Below, in pieces: positions 10,642-25,600 of a DNA stretch of 64,000 bases. Source of the DNA: Pomacea canaliculata (lineage: Eukaryota > Mollusca > Gastropoda > Architaenioglossa > Ampullariidae); the NCBI RefSeq assembly GCF_003073045.1, contig NC_037595.1, positions 4,018,227 to 4,082,226 of the forward strand, read 5' to 3'. Position 1 is the first letter of the stretch, and each line of letters opens with the position of its first letter. Below the pieces are notes generated by a model. That model was given only the letters and a program-made list of their open reading frames with translations. It was not told the DNA's origin and did not search any database. A program made the position numbers and the translations under genes.

Positions 10642-13600
10642 CTGCAAAATAAACATGAAGAATTTTCATGTAACTCAATGGTTAGAAATAAATCTGTAAA
10701 CTATTTTGAGTCTGGAAAGTTCAGGATAATCAACTTAGCCTCCACCCATCCCTCTCCTTTATGTTCAATCACAACTGGGTGAAGCAGGCACTATTTTCAA
10801 CTTTTTGATGAATTAATAAGCTCCCTGCATCCAAAGGAAAATGACATGATGGGCCTAAACGTTCTTTCAGAAGACATAAAATTTTGCAATCTTTGTCACG
10901 AAGAGCTAGTAAGCAATGTTAAACTGTGTTTGCCAAGTGCTCTTCAGATTAAAATCAAGCTAGGGGGTTGATTCAAGGAATGTTAGCATTCACTGAAGAA
11001 GCTTTCCAAAGCACAACCCCCACAAGGGAGAGGCAAAGACCTGTAGATGTGCAGGATAGTGAAATCTAATAAGTTTAAAGATATGGCTGACCTAATGTGC
11101 ATGTAGTTTATTTTTAGATTTATGAGCAGACGCTTTGGTGAGCTAGTGTGTTAGCATGTGTGTGAGAGAGAGAGCAGAAGAGAGTGAATGCATTTTATAA
11201 ATTTCTAAATACGAGGCAAGAATTTTAGCTTCTGATGGAGATAATTTTAAATCAGCTTCATATAGTGTCATTTTTTTTCAAGAAGTGCCATGCACCCGTC
11301 TTTCCCAACATTCTCTGAAAACTTACAAAAGCATCTAAATCAACATTCATGAACGTTGCCAAATGGATGCGTAACTCACATTGTTTACATTAACTTGCCT
11401 CCATTTTTAACCTGTGGCTTTAAAAACACAAGGTGTAATAAAATTTATGAAGAAGTTATCTCACCTACCTACCAAATCTTTAAATGGTTCTTATAAATTT
11501 TAGGACGATATTATGTCAGAGTTCACGTCTGTCCCCAAGTGGAGACATCAGTTGTGTTTTGTTTGTGTTATTGTTTTTACATTTCAAGATAATTTGTAAG
11601 TGTGTAATAGATATATAAATTTATAGAACATTAGTTCCCAGTGACTGTTGATACAGGGAAAGCAGTGTTGCGTTGAACTTTACATTCATTAAATATTTCT
11701 TAAGTTGAACATCAAGAAAGGAACTTTCTCTCAGGACTAAGTTTAGAATTAGAGATCATTAATAAGTAAAAATAATATATCTTAGATAGTAGTAAGGCAG
11801 CAGTTCTCAACCTGTGGGGCGCGCCCCCCTGGGGTGGGGGGTGCGACGTGCTTACAAGGGGGGCGCGAAGGTGGTTATTTTTTTAAAGTTTCTTATACCG
11901 GTATTAGTGAAATTAGCTTACATTGCTGGCTAAGGGGTTGCGCTGACATACCTTTCTTCGTCAGGGAGGCGTCACAAGTAAAAGGTTGAGAACCGCTGTT
12001 AGTAAGGGTTAATTGATGTATGTTTACTAGGGAATTACGCTTAAAATTTTTTGTGTACTTTTTATTAGTTAAAATTATTATATATATACATTGGGTTTTT
12101 TTTTCTTTTTTTTGGATGGGGGCATAGGGGTGTTTATCAGTAATCCACTACCAAATCATCTACACAGAGTAAAAGTATTGTTTCAGTGAACAATCTCAGC
12201 TATTGAGCTTTTCTCTTTTAATACTGTCTAACTACCCCCAACCCTCCTATCTCTCCATCTTGACAACAAATGAGGCACTTGTGAATTAAGTCTGCTTTGT
12301 GCAAACTATTTTATAACACTGAAAGAGGTACAATAGCTGACAGCCATTCTGATGGTCTATTTCCTAGGATTTAGATATATATATATAATCTCTGTCCTCT
12401 TACCCTTTTCTTGGTTACTGGGGTTTCCTCTTTCTTCTCTTCATTGTCTTTCTTAGCATCTTCGTCCTTTGTATCTTTTTTCGCATCTTTTGCATTCTTG
12501 TCTTTCTTTTTATCCTTGTTCTCATTGTTTTCCTCATCAACTACATCTTCTTTCTTCTTTTTTTTCTCTTTCTTTGCATTTCCCTGCAGTTATAAATGTA
12601 AAACAACCATCTTCTATAAACAAGAATGCAAACACACATACCTGAACATATATTGTTATGCGTGTCTGTGTGAGAGAGACTCAAGGTTTGCTCAATGCAT
12701 GAACCTGCACTCTAGGGAGGAGAATGTATTAACAGCAGAAAGTGATAAATGTTTGCATTAAAATACATAAATATGTTACACGTGTAAATTTATGAAAGAC
12801 ATTTTTGTGTCTGCACATGCATATATGCACACATACACACACTTACACACTGACAGACGTGTCTGCAGACATGCATGCACACTCATTTTTAAACAAAACA
12901 AATATAGTGCAAACAGCTTGGGTTCTTTAAGGAAAAATGACAGACCAAACTGCATGCTCTCTACCTTGAAACATAAAAAGCAAGGTGAGGGATTAAATTT
13001 GTGACAACTTGCCATCCCTGCTGGCACAACTGGTCAACAGATTAACTGAAAGATTACTTTGAAGCCATAAAACCAATTGTGGAAGCAAACATCCATCAAA
13101 ACCCTCCACAAGCAGTAAATTCTGAGTAATGTCTCCTTCTGTGTGCACTCAAAACATGTACAGCCATAACCACACTTTTATATTCTTGATATCTGCATTA
13201 ACCCATTAGGACACACAGTCAAAGTTTAACTATCTCCTCTTCCTCTCGAATGGCTGGAGAATGGGACTATGAAAATAAACTGGAACTTTCAGTGGGAGTC
13301 CAGGGAGCCTCATAGGTCCCCTGCTTTTCATCACATTTTAATATGAAAACAAATCTTAGCATGCTATCAAGTCAAAAGAAGAATGGAAGACAACAAGACG
13401 AATGGTTAATACTGGAAATCCACCATTTGGCAGACAGTTTTCCAGCTTGACTAACCTATTAAGATTCATTGTCAAACAATACCTTGTCTTGACATCTGCA
13501 CCAATCATTAAAATGAACAAAGTATACCTTGTCTTCCTCTTCCTCCTCTTCCTCTTTTTCATCTTCCTCCTCTTCTTCTTTTTCCTCCTTCATATCTTCC

Positions 13601-16600
13601 TTTCCTTTCTTCTTGTCTTTTGTGACTTTCTTATCTTTGCCTGCAACAAATTTAAACAAAATGAAGCACTTGTTAAAAAGTTTTTCTGTCCAAGACTGGG
13701 TGAGCCTGACATTTGCCAACACTAAAGAAGGCAGAGAACTAAAAGGGCCCAAATGTATAGCACCCACTACAACCTGCAAGGAAAGAAGATAGAAAATGTT
13801 AAAGTTTCTAAAAGATCGAAAAGGCAGTGAGGTTAATCGATCAGCTCACAAAAAACATAGTTGTACATAAGGCAATACTGTGCAGTAATAGTCAGCTATA
13901 CTTCAAACATGCTTCAATATCACTAACTCCTGCCTTGAATAATACATCTAATCACGATTTGTTCCTGTTATCTTCCTGACGGCAAATTGAACTTATAGAG
14001 AATGTGTCCTTGAAACCTGAGAAATCATTTAGGTATGCACGAAATTTACTCATTAACAAATGTTTAAAAACTATTATTAAAGTCCATTATAGGAAGACAA
14101 ATCAACACTTTCAACATCAATCCCATTGCAATATTTTCTTGTCTATTAAGTAAATCAGAGTTACACAAACTATATGATCGTCTGGTCTAGTCTGGTAGGC
14201 TGAGGAAAGTCCAAGGTATATGTTCCTGTAAAATCAGTCAGAAATGTCATATGGTAATTATTTTTACTATTTATAAGCCCAGGATCAGGATTTTTGTCAA
14301 TTTCCGCCTCTCTTTCTCAATCACCATCTTTATCTCCCACATGCTCTAACCATCATCCTTTAAGCTTGTATAAAGAGATGAAGCCTCATTTTGAAATAGC
14401 TTTAGCTACTAGAGTTATATTGTAGTGTTGCCTCCCCTTTTGGATTAATAGGAAAACATGTTTTTAAATATTTGTAAAATTAAAGTTCAAAATATTCTAA
14501 AAATGCTTTTAAAAAAAATTATACGCTTTAAAAAAAAAGGCACAAGAGAGAAAAACTGTGAATGAATGGTAATCAAGTAACCTTCCTAAAAGAACCACGA
14601 AGATTGTACTTGATGTACAAAATGCTCAAAACTCAGAAAAACAATTTTTAAACATAATTACCTTTCTTTTCTTTTTTTGCATCTTTATCTTTCTTGCCAT
14701 CACCACTTTTATCCTCCTCCTCTTCCTTATTTTTTTCCTTCTTTCCTTTGTCTTTTTTCTTTTTATCTTTCTTCTTTCCTTCTTTCTCTTCCTCCTGTTC
14801 TCCTTTTTTGTCCTCCTTTTTTTCTTTCTTTGACTTCTTCTCTGTGTATTACAATATAGGTATAAAATATATAGAAATATCTCTGAGTTGTCTGTCTTGA
14901 CTGTCAGATGTTTCAAAAACATAAACCTCAGAATGAAAGAATGCTTTTAAAATAAATTTTTCTTTCTGTTCAAATGTTATTGATTATAAATACTAGACTT
15001 ATACATTAACAAATCAAAATAATAAAAAAATCTCTAATGTTATAATACAGTAAAACCTCCTTATTAAGACCCTATGAAAACACCCTTTTAATTATGACCC
15101 AAAATTTTTTCACGGACATATTTTGCTATATAAATATCATCTCTGTTACAATTCCCTCCCCAAGTTGACTTACAACTGACAGTCTGTGCTCTTTTATGAT
15201 TTTTTTTCTATAAGTCACATGTTGTAAAAAAAAATTAAGTGTATTTTAAAATAGACTGCTTTTGGTCGACTATTTACCCTCCATTACAATTCTCTGCAGA
15301 AATCACATGAGACAAATAAGTACATTTTGAAAGAGACTGCTTGTTTATTGGGTCACTGGTCATTGCAAGGGATCGTTAGAAAAAAAAAAATAGGGGAAGA
15401 ATAACTCAGTTTCTTTTTCCTCTACAAAAAGCTCTTTGCTTGTGTTTTCTCTTGTGAAACTGGCCCACCCCTGTATAACCACAAAAGGTAAACATGTATC
15501 AGACTGGTTACATCTATAACCACAAATATTCACACACAAACACATAATTCATGTACATACAAACACATACATACTGTATACATTCACACACACAGTCACA
15601 CACATTATATCGGAGTTGTCTCACCTTTCCCTTTCTTTTTGATTTCTTCCTCTTCTCTTTCATCTTCTTCATCCTCTTCTTCTTCTTCACTTTCCTTCCC
15701 TTCTTTCTCTTTATCTTCTTCCTTAGATCGTGGATGTGGTACTGGCTTTTCAGTCAGCTGGGGAATGTGAAGACATCACAGTTATTGTCAAGTAACATGT
15801 TACTAACATCTCAGGTATTCTACTGGTATAATTTTGATGATCGGACATTATTAAAAAAAATATGAAATAGTTCTGAGACAATGTTACAGAATAATAACAA
15901 TAATAGTACTTTTAATTTTCCTTTTAATTATTTAATGCTGAGCTAACGAAACAGGAAACAGGTTTAAGAAAAGAACCATATATCCCCTATAATATAGTCA
16001 TTCTAAAAAATTTCTTGTTTGAATCAAATGATAAACGTGTTCAAGATATCAAATAACCAATTTTTAAATACTCCCATTTTGATAATGAAGAAATAAAAAA
16101 GCATAAAACATTTATATAAAGATTCTTATACTCAAGACAGGTGAAGAAGCACCATTTTTATGTAAAAGCACAAAACTCAACATTTATATAAGGAAAAGTC
16201 TTTTTCACAACACAAATAGATTCAAAGTCACTAAAGAGAGTAATCAAAAATACAACAGACCAAATTATATAGATGGAAATGAAATGGTTATTGTATAGGT
16301 ACTTAAAAGTCACAAACATGAAATACTAGTATGGTTAAAAGTGAGGGGTGTCACAAAAATACAGATATAAAGCCAGATATAAATCTTAAATACTTCTAAT
16401 CTCTCACAACACTTCATTAATATTTTTAAACAAACACACATTATAATGCCTCCTTTTCCTGTGAGAAGTATAACAAAACTGGAAGAGTCACTGTTACCAG
16501 CTTGTTTTAGCCAATGCATTCTGAGTGCTGTCCAAGAGACAAAACACTTCTGAGTGAACAGTCTCAGCAGAACATGAATCTATGATTCCTAGTAGGAATG

Positions 16601-19600
16601 TGATAAGAACTTTAAACAGTAAACCCCATCGGCCAAAATCAGGGCTGTGGCATAATGCATCACAATGAGATGGCTAATGACATGACTCCAAGAAGGAATT
16701 TCTCCACTAATACTGTTTATTTTTTCCTGGTCTGTGCACTTGGAGGTACTGTCTATTTGGACAGAACATTTTAAGTGTGTTCTCTGAAAACATTGAGTGG
16801 CAATGACCCTTTCAGCCAAATTAAATCTGATATTATTAACATTATTATTTCCATGAATGACTATACTTCTTGGAAATTGAAAATTTTTTAACAGCTACTG
16901 AAATGATTTCAGTTTGAATGAAGAATGTAAACTAATTAACAAAGGCAAACATAGTCTGTGCCCAAATACATCAAATTATACATTAACTGATAAGTCAATA
17001 ACCAAATAAAAAAACAAAATTATAAAAAAGAAAGAAATACTAAGTGATCGACTATTACACAACTAAATAATCAATTGCAATCTTAATTTAATTATAAAAT
17101 ACTAACCTATTACACAGTAACCATAAGATAATCAAATGTTTAGTAAGAAAAAAAATATAACCAAGTGCTCTGAAAAAGTATTTTGTATAGTATTTTGATC
17201 TCTCTGTATGTCTAGTGTGGAAATATCCCAAATAAGAAAACAGTGAAGCCAGCAAATCAGTGAGAATAACAAAAAAAAATAATATAGTTTTAAGAGACAC
17301 AGAAGAGACTGAATCAGGGTCCAAAGCAAGCTCCCTCTGCAAGAAATTTCAAGCAACTTAACAAGCTGGATGTGAATAAGCAAGGCAACGCCAATGTAAA
17401 AAGCTTCTCGTGTACTATAGCACACACCATACTCAAATGTAACCATTCTTACATCCTCAACAGACTCTGACTCCGAGGCTTCATCCTCAGCCTCATCTTT
17501 CTTTTCTCCGCCAGTATCCTTGTTATCGTCTTTGTCAACAGGAAGAAGATCAGCCTGCAAAGCTTTATCATCGTTCTCAGTCTTATCCTCATTACTTATA
17601 ACCTCTTCCTTTTCTGTTTCTTCTTCAGATGAACTTTTCTCTATCTGTAGGTCTGTGTCTTTCTTCATGTCTTCTTCTATCTCCTCCTCTTCCACTTCTG
17701 TTTCATTTTCATCATCTTTAGGTTTCTTTTCTTCGCAATTTCCCTCTCTGTCTTTGCTATCATCAAGGCTTTCTTCATCCTGGGAAATTGTGAAGCAGCT
17801 GACATCTACAGGCAGCACACAGCACATATAATAAAGATAGAACGCAAAGCTAATTTCGTCTGTCACAGAGTACTAGGGACATGAAGGCTACCATATCATT
17901 TCTGTCATCCTGACAGCAAAGGTCAGAGTGTGTTGTGAAGAGCAGGAGATGGTGAGACTGGTAGTAGAATAAGAATGAATGGAGAAAAACACTAACATGG
18001 CACTAAATGAATATCACTCCCAAAGGAGTTGCCTAGCACTCAATGAACATATTACCCACTGGACATTGCATCCAGTGAAGAGAAAAGGACGGTCACAGTC
18101 TGTAATATGAAGCTTTAACAAAAATATATTGTCAGTTTTCATAGCACCAGGCAAAGAAGTGAACAATGTCTGACAGTCAAGTTTCAAAAATATCAAAATA
18201 AAGGGACTGTTGCTGTCTTTGCGTAAAGAAAGTGTTAACGACAACAAAATATTGTCCTGTCAAGTGTAAATATCCTCAAATATAGAGACACATTAGTCAT
18301 TACCAATACTACAATAGGTGGGCGGAAGAGTCTGGCACCAACACTTTAACATGTGTGGGCAGATGGGCAAGAGAATCTGGGACCAACACTTTAATATGTG
18401 TGAGCAGAAGGACACTAGAGTCTGGCACTGACACTATAATATGTGTGGGCAGAAGGACAGGAGAGTTTGGCACTAAATGTCAGCTTCTCAAGAAGCTAGA
18501 TTATCTTAAAAGTTAGTTAATAACCATACGTCTTAGAGCAGACAAGTGTCTAACAAGCTCCTTTACAGCAGTTCAATGAAACTGACTGTAGCATTCATAT
18601 GCTACAAAACTTCTGTTGCATTTTGTAAGCATCTTAAATGGCTTACAAAGCATTTTTTCTTCACTGGCAGAGTGAGCAATTCATTTGTCTACAAATGTCA
18701 TCACACCTAGCAAAAAATCTTGGCTGGCTACAGATGCATTACTTTCTTTCTACTACAGCAGCACTATGCAAATCATGCAAAACATTATGAAATGCAACAT
18801 TTAATGCTGTACTTTTAACAATAGTTATATATGAAACAATACATGTCAGTCTCCATTAGCATGCACAATACTTAAAAAATACAACACTTAAATCACTTTG
18901 ACTACACTATTATATATGATAAATATAAATAATATGGATATCAGTCACTGATATTGCACAATAAATATGTTAGAATGGAATACTATATAACAATTTTTAC
19001 CTTTACGAGATCAACTGTATCATTCATCACCTCTTAACCATATTTTAACCCACCTTCAAAGGCTAACCCTAACCTCTCTACTATGAAGCTGATTTTCAAG
19101 TTGATGTTAGCTTAAGAAACTTTTCAGTGTTGAAATTCAACCTTTTCCCTATATTTACAGGTACAATATATGCAAAGGATTTATGTCCTTCCATAAGGTG
19201 GAAATATTGTCACTAAAGTGTGTTTATGAAATGCTTAATTTGCATAAACTTGCATAAAGCATTAGCACAACTGTAACAATATACAGACATGCAATACTTT
19301 GTGCTGACAAAAAAAAAATGCATACTGAGTGCTTTGAAGACATTTTTCTTGGAATTATTTTTGGGGGTGTCTTTTTCTGAAACAGAACAATTGTTGCAAA
19401 GCGCCTTGGCTACCACAAAAACATGTATTTTCCCTTTTTACAAATACTTAGCATGAACTATATATATATAGACCAGTCAAAGGTTATGATGAGTAGTTGA
19501 TGGTGTCTATTGAAATTTAGCCATAATCCTGTCAAGTTCTATTAACATGTGTCATTGCAACTGGCAGTTTTTAACAATATCAACAAATCTAAAAGCTTGC

Positions 19601-22600
19601 ATTCAGGCAAATTGAAACTTGGGAGATAAAGAGAGTTAAAGAGCTGAATACAACAACTTCAGCTAATTTCATTTTGCTTTAATTAATTGTATTAATTTCA
19701 ACTAATTTAAATCCTTAATTTTTAATGACCAGACTTTTTGAAGCAGTTAATCATACACTTATCTGGGAACACTGCATACCTCTTCATCACTTTCTTCTTC
19801 AGACAAGTCTTCATCTTGTCCTTCTGGGACAGAAACTGGAAACAAAATTGGGATATTAAATTACAAACTTAAATACATTCTTCTCCTGCTTTCCTCTTCT
19901 TTACGCCTTCTGTGACATAAACAAACAAAAAAAATGCACAACTTACCAAATATATTTTTATATTGAAGCTGTTTTGCTTATGTATAATGGTGCCTTTTTC
20001 AAAGCACTTCCTTTGACTTCACAGGGTAACGACAACATATTTTGTATTATCATTTTAAAAGATCATTATAATGCAAAGCTACATTCATTAAATGTATATG
20101 CATTCAGTCCCATGATTTAATAGTCATATAATTAACTCTAGAATACACACCTGAAATGGGCACTACCAACAATTTTTTCATTTAACTGAACAGAATTCAT
20201 TACAAGGGAAGTAATATACCTTTGACCGTCCTTAGCATTTTTCTGGGAGCTGCCTCAATCTTCACTGGAGAAGCTTCACTCTTTGAGACTGGTGCTGTGG
20301 CATTCAGTACAGGAAGGCCACGGCTGCCCCCAAGAACAGGTAGAGTACGGTGAAGTGGAAGAGGACTCTGCAATCAAAGTCCATACATATTTTTTTGGGT
20401 TTGCCTAACTCCACTCACCACAGACTATTATGTCACAAGAAAATAAAATAAAGTCAAATACAGCAGAAATGAACACTTGACTGGACAGCTGAAGTACCTC
20501 CATACTTTTCCAGCTGTGTAAGAAGCTTGTTGCTTAAACAATAATGGTTAGCACTGGTTCGGTTCCCCTTTCTAACATTCACCTCTCTTCAAAGCATTTT
20601 TAACAGTCCTAAGCATCCCACATCAGGACTTTTATTTCTGATTTCTGATGAAAGCATATTGCTATATGTAATAATTTTTGGGATGTATAAATAATAGTGA
20701 GAGTAGTGGCGTCTGCAAGTGTGGATGTGAGAATGATTGGTATTTGTCAAGTAAGTGGCAGTTGTCATCAAGTTAAATTCCTAGTGTAATGTCACTTGCC
20801 AACTAGATGCTAGCTAGCAGACTAACACATAGCTTCAGTTGAATTGTTTACATCTTAAGATTCTTTAGCTGACTGCTCTACATTAGCCATGAAACTAGAA
20901 GCTAGTGGTATGTCCTACACTTGGCCCCCAAGAAAAAAAAAGTGGACAAAGCTCACAGCATTCCTGCGTCTGTCTCTGGCAGAAAAACTACCAGAAAGTT
21001 CCAAGCTGCCATTCACTTTAAGTGTTCCATTCAGATGTGTTTTATCTTCTTTGATCTCCTCATCTTCACTCTCGATGTCTCCATTTTCCAATTTTGGCAA
21101 GGCAGTTACAATCATGTGGCACCCCCCACATGCAACCTGTTGTCTCCATTAAATACATTTTCGATAGTTATAAACTATATTTGATGCATAAGAAAAAATT
21201 AATGACCAGGAAATGTCTCGTCTTCATGCAATGCTATGCATGTTAATTCTTTTATCTTTAAGTCTACTGTTGCTGAATATTAATAATATACAGTACAAAG
21301 CACAGGCATCATGTTTTTAAAAAAGCAAACAGAACCAAATATTGTCCCTATCATTACTTTAGTCTCTAATTATAATAGTAGACTAACTTTTAAAGTATAT
21401 TACACGGAGAAAAAATTTTGTTTATCAAGTGATAGCTTATAGGATCATTTACGTGCAGCTTAGAAGATTTTAACAACTGTTTGATGGTGAATTAAGCTGT
21501 AATGCTTATCAGACAATATACCTATCATAAACTAATTTTCTTTTATGCCTCATATTTAAAAACTTTAAAAACCAAGGGATATAACCTGTAGAAAAAAAAA
21601 TGATTCAGCTTTTCTTAACCATGTAGTGTTAGCTGTGAATGAGAAGAAAAATAATCAGCTGTAGCTAGACACATCATCACCTGCAGCAAGGTGGTGTGTT
21701 AGTATTGCGTTAATCTGCATTACAATGCTATCTTTTCCCAACTGCTTTATGAAATTGATCAGAAATATAATGCTACTTACTTATTAATGTAATAAAAGTC
21801 TTCTGATTGTTAAAAAATAGACTTTTTAAGACATTTACTCACAGAATTGACTATGAATTTAGAAAACCTCTCAACCCGAGAAGGCTTGAATTGGTTTGCA
21901 AAACTTTCCATTCCAAGTCCTAGTTTTCCATGCCGCCCATCTCCAAATGTGTATAACTGTCCTTTTTCTGCACAAGGATAAATAAAAAACACCTGAAAGT
22001 CTATAGAACCATTCTCCGTTCTCATCTTCTTCAGTTCATGATTCTATCTGCTGATGTGTCAGATTTTTAATAATAATAGTCATGCCTGTAAAGCAGCACA
22101 AAAGCCAAGTATATAGACAGGCTTTCAAATTGAAAAAGTTAACACTCTCTCTCCCTTTCATTCACAGCACACAACACACACTAAAGACATCTTAATCATG
22201 ACTGACGTGAAGCTGCAATGAGAGAGGTGTTACTGCTAGAGATGCTTTCCAGAACAACAAAATCCTCAATGCTCATTTGAAGCGTGTTGCTGATAATTTT
22301 CACACTTACATCAGGACAGATATACATTTTGTATAATGTAAAAGGAATCTGGCCTTTTTCCAACTTCCCTACTATCATACACAGATATACACATGCATAA
22401 GAGTGCACTCATTTCAAACAGACACACACTCTCACTTGTGGCCACTTAACAGATTTAAATCCACTAAAACGTGTACCTGATACAAGAGCAGTGAAATTTT
22501 CCCCACAGCTGACAAGGGAAACCTTGAAAGGCAGCTTGAGAAGACAGGGTGATGAGGATTCAAGTCTTGACACTCCTAACCCTAACTGCCCACTTGATCC

Positions 22601-25600
22601 ATCACCGAATGCATAAATATTTCCACCTTCTACAATAAACATGACACAAAAAACCTCACCAACAAGACAGTATTCCATATGGCATCATGTCCCTTCAACA
22701 TGTGTTGATCAAAATAATTTATTCATCCAAATCAAACTAATAGCAAACACCACTAACTCAACTAAGTAAGCAACAAGTAAAAAAGAAAAAAATAACTCAT
22801 TATAAAATATCAGTGGTATCAACAAAAAAACACAAATTTATGCAAGTCATATATCATACCTCAAACAGACTCAAGTCCCTCTGAAAATATTAAAATTAAG
22901 GGAATATTATTATAAATATGTTTTGGTTTGCTGTTTGGTGAGATGGCTGTTTTTTTCCAATGATAATAATTTTGAAAAAAAAGGCATTAGATAGACACTA
23001 TTGCAGATGACTGCTATTACACAAAGTTCTCGTAATAAAGTCACATGATAATGGTAAATTATAACAGAGGTTGGTTCTAGGTACACTTCATGTAACATCC
23101 CCTTCACTGTTTTTTAAAATAGTTTTTTTTTGCAGATACATTATCTCTGTTCTCAGAGTCAAACAGCCTTTGTCCACACAATAATAATAATCACATTATG
23201 TAATACCACACTTTTAAACACTCATTTAAGAAAACTTTTAATTTAAGAACAGAACAGCTGTAAATTTAGCAACTTAAAGCTGCATTAACTCATTGAGAAT
23301 GGACGTATTTATTTGGTCTCTTTAGCACATATAAGGCCAGGCCAACCCACCCATGTTCATCACATTTAATAATTTTTACTAGAAAACTATGTAAACTAAA
23401 AGGGACGAAATCCAGTCATTTGGCTCGGTAAATCACATTCAAATAGAGTGACATCCCTTAACATAGAAACAGGAGGACATTAATTTGAAGATTTGAATTT
23501 TTCTAGATGTACTTTTCTTTCAAAACGATGGTGGCATATAAGTACATAAAATCAGCTATAGGTATTTTTCATCATTTTCGATTTTATTGCTCACATTAAA
23601 GTTGTTCTTCATCCCCCTAAGTTATATTTATTCATTTCTACATAGTCAATTTAAACCCACTAAATATCAGACCAAACATTGCTGTGGCAATCGATTGTGC
23701 ATAAGGCTGTATAAAAATTTTCTTTTTCCAAATACAATTTGAATGACGTAATTTCCTTTGGATTTACAAGAAAGTGTAATTCCACGGTATATGGTAGGAA
23801 CAGTTTCTTAACTTTAAACTTAAGTTTTAATTTTAGTATTTATAGTTAATTTTTTTTTTTAATACTTCAGATTCATGGATATCTGGGTATCAGAATCGAA
23901 GGTTCAGCCACACAAAAGCATCTTATTTGTAAGAACTGTTCATTACATAAAACCACTGACACTACCATAGTAATAAAAATATAAGGACATTTCCAAAGAT
24001 ATGCTAAAACTTATGTTAGATTTAATGAAGCTATGGTGATTTATTGTACCTGTCAGAACCATAGTATGAGAACCACCACAAGATACAGATTTCACTTTTT
24101 CTGGAATGGTTGACACATGCTGAGGTATGTTAGCTTCTATGACAGAGTCTCCTAAACCTAGCTTCCCATTTTCACTCTCTCCAAAAGTGTACAGTTTTCC
24201 ATTCTCTGCAATCAAGAGGTGCAAACTGAATACACTAATCATCTCTAAAAATTCCTAAAAAGTGTATGACATGATGCAATCAGCATTTAACAATCGCTCA
24301 CCTGCTATATTCTGCAAGCAATCTACATAACTAAATATATGTGGCCAAAGACTATTCTATTATACCCAGTTAAAAGTGTACGACTGAGAACTTAAGAATA
24401 AAATTGAATTTAATCCCACCTGGCTTTTTGGAAAACTTTTTTTTTAATAACCCTTCCCCCAGACATTAACAAAAACATCACTCTGTTATCAACAGCGGTA
24501 GCAACAATAGCTATTGTAAATGTGATCATATTAATTTTTCTTTTAAATGTATATATATAAATGCACTCAATGTATATAATGAATCTAACTGTATAAAAAT
24601 GTATGCATCCTAAATGAAGAACGGTCTTTGAATTAAAATCAAAATACATGGCAATGAAAAGATCAAGTAGGTGTACCTGTCACTAAAGCACTGTGGTAAT
24701 AACCACAAGAAATGCAAGTGATCCGTTGGCCCACAACCAATTCTTGAGGCTCTGGACATGGGTCTATTTCTCCCAGACCAAGCTGCCCTTCTCCATTTGC
24801 TCCCCAAACAAATAACTTTCCATCCTCTGGAATCAAACATTTATTTGACAGCACTGATTACATGCATGAAGACAGTAGATGCTATCAGACAAGACAGCTG
24901 CTAAGCCCATACATTAACATTCCATCAAATTTTCTTTTCAAGTTTTTGCATCCATTTTACACAATGTTTACTATCAGTGTACTATCATCACCCACCTGCA
25001 CAATTTATTTTTTTTAAATACATCAATAAAAAGATTTTTAAATGGGCAGTTCCATGATATTATGGTCATTGGAAGTGAGTGTTAGATCCCTCATTTATCT
25101 CGGTTAGCTTTCTAAAGAAGACACTGAAGACAGTGCCCATCTCTCCTTTCGAAACCATCTATGGAGTCATGTATCCATTCCACAACTGGGTAAGCTGGGA
25201 TAAATAATGTTTTTATTTATTATTAACAATATTGCATTTTGTGTCTTGAAATCTCATGACAAAGTAATCAAAATATGAGGTACAAACAGACAACTCAGCT
25301 AAAGTATAAGCTTTTCCATGTACAAAGATTATGAACAACAATAAACTATCATAAACAATGTCTCTATATGTTTGGAGACAACTAGGTGATCAACCTTGAC
25401 TAAACTTCACCTGGTTACCTGTTAGTGCCATAGAATGATAAACTCCTGCTCCCAGCATCTTGTAGTTAGCTGGTCCTAGCTTTTTGACCTGCTGTGGTAC
25501 ACTGGTGTCTGATCCACCAGCTGTCCCCAGCTGACCATCACTATTGGAGCCAAATGTGTAAACTTTACCTGACTCTGAAAAGTTAGTTACAGCCCAGATG

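Noticed and set aside
15046..15110. Pogo/Tigger-like MITE end (CAGTAAAACCTCCTTATTAA)
   Set aside because: Only one end is visible; no matching inverted end or target duplication was found.
12411..15865. Ser/Phe/Leu-rich open frames on the + strand, resembling membrane proteins
   Set aside because: They are the complement of purine-rich Glu/Lys RPGR exons 14-17.
18314..18475. CRISPR-like array
   Set aside because: A contiguous 45-bp minisatellite without unique spacers, in a eukaryotic intron.
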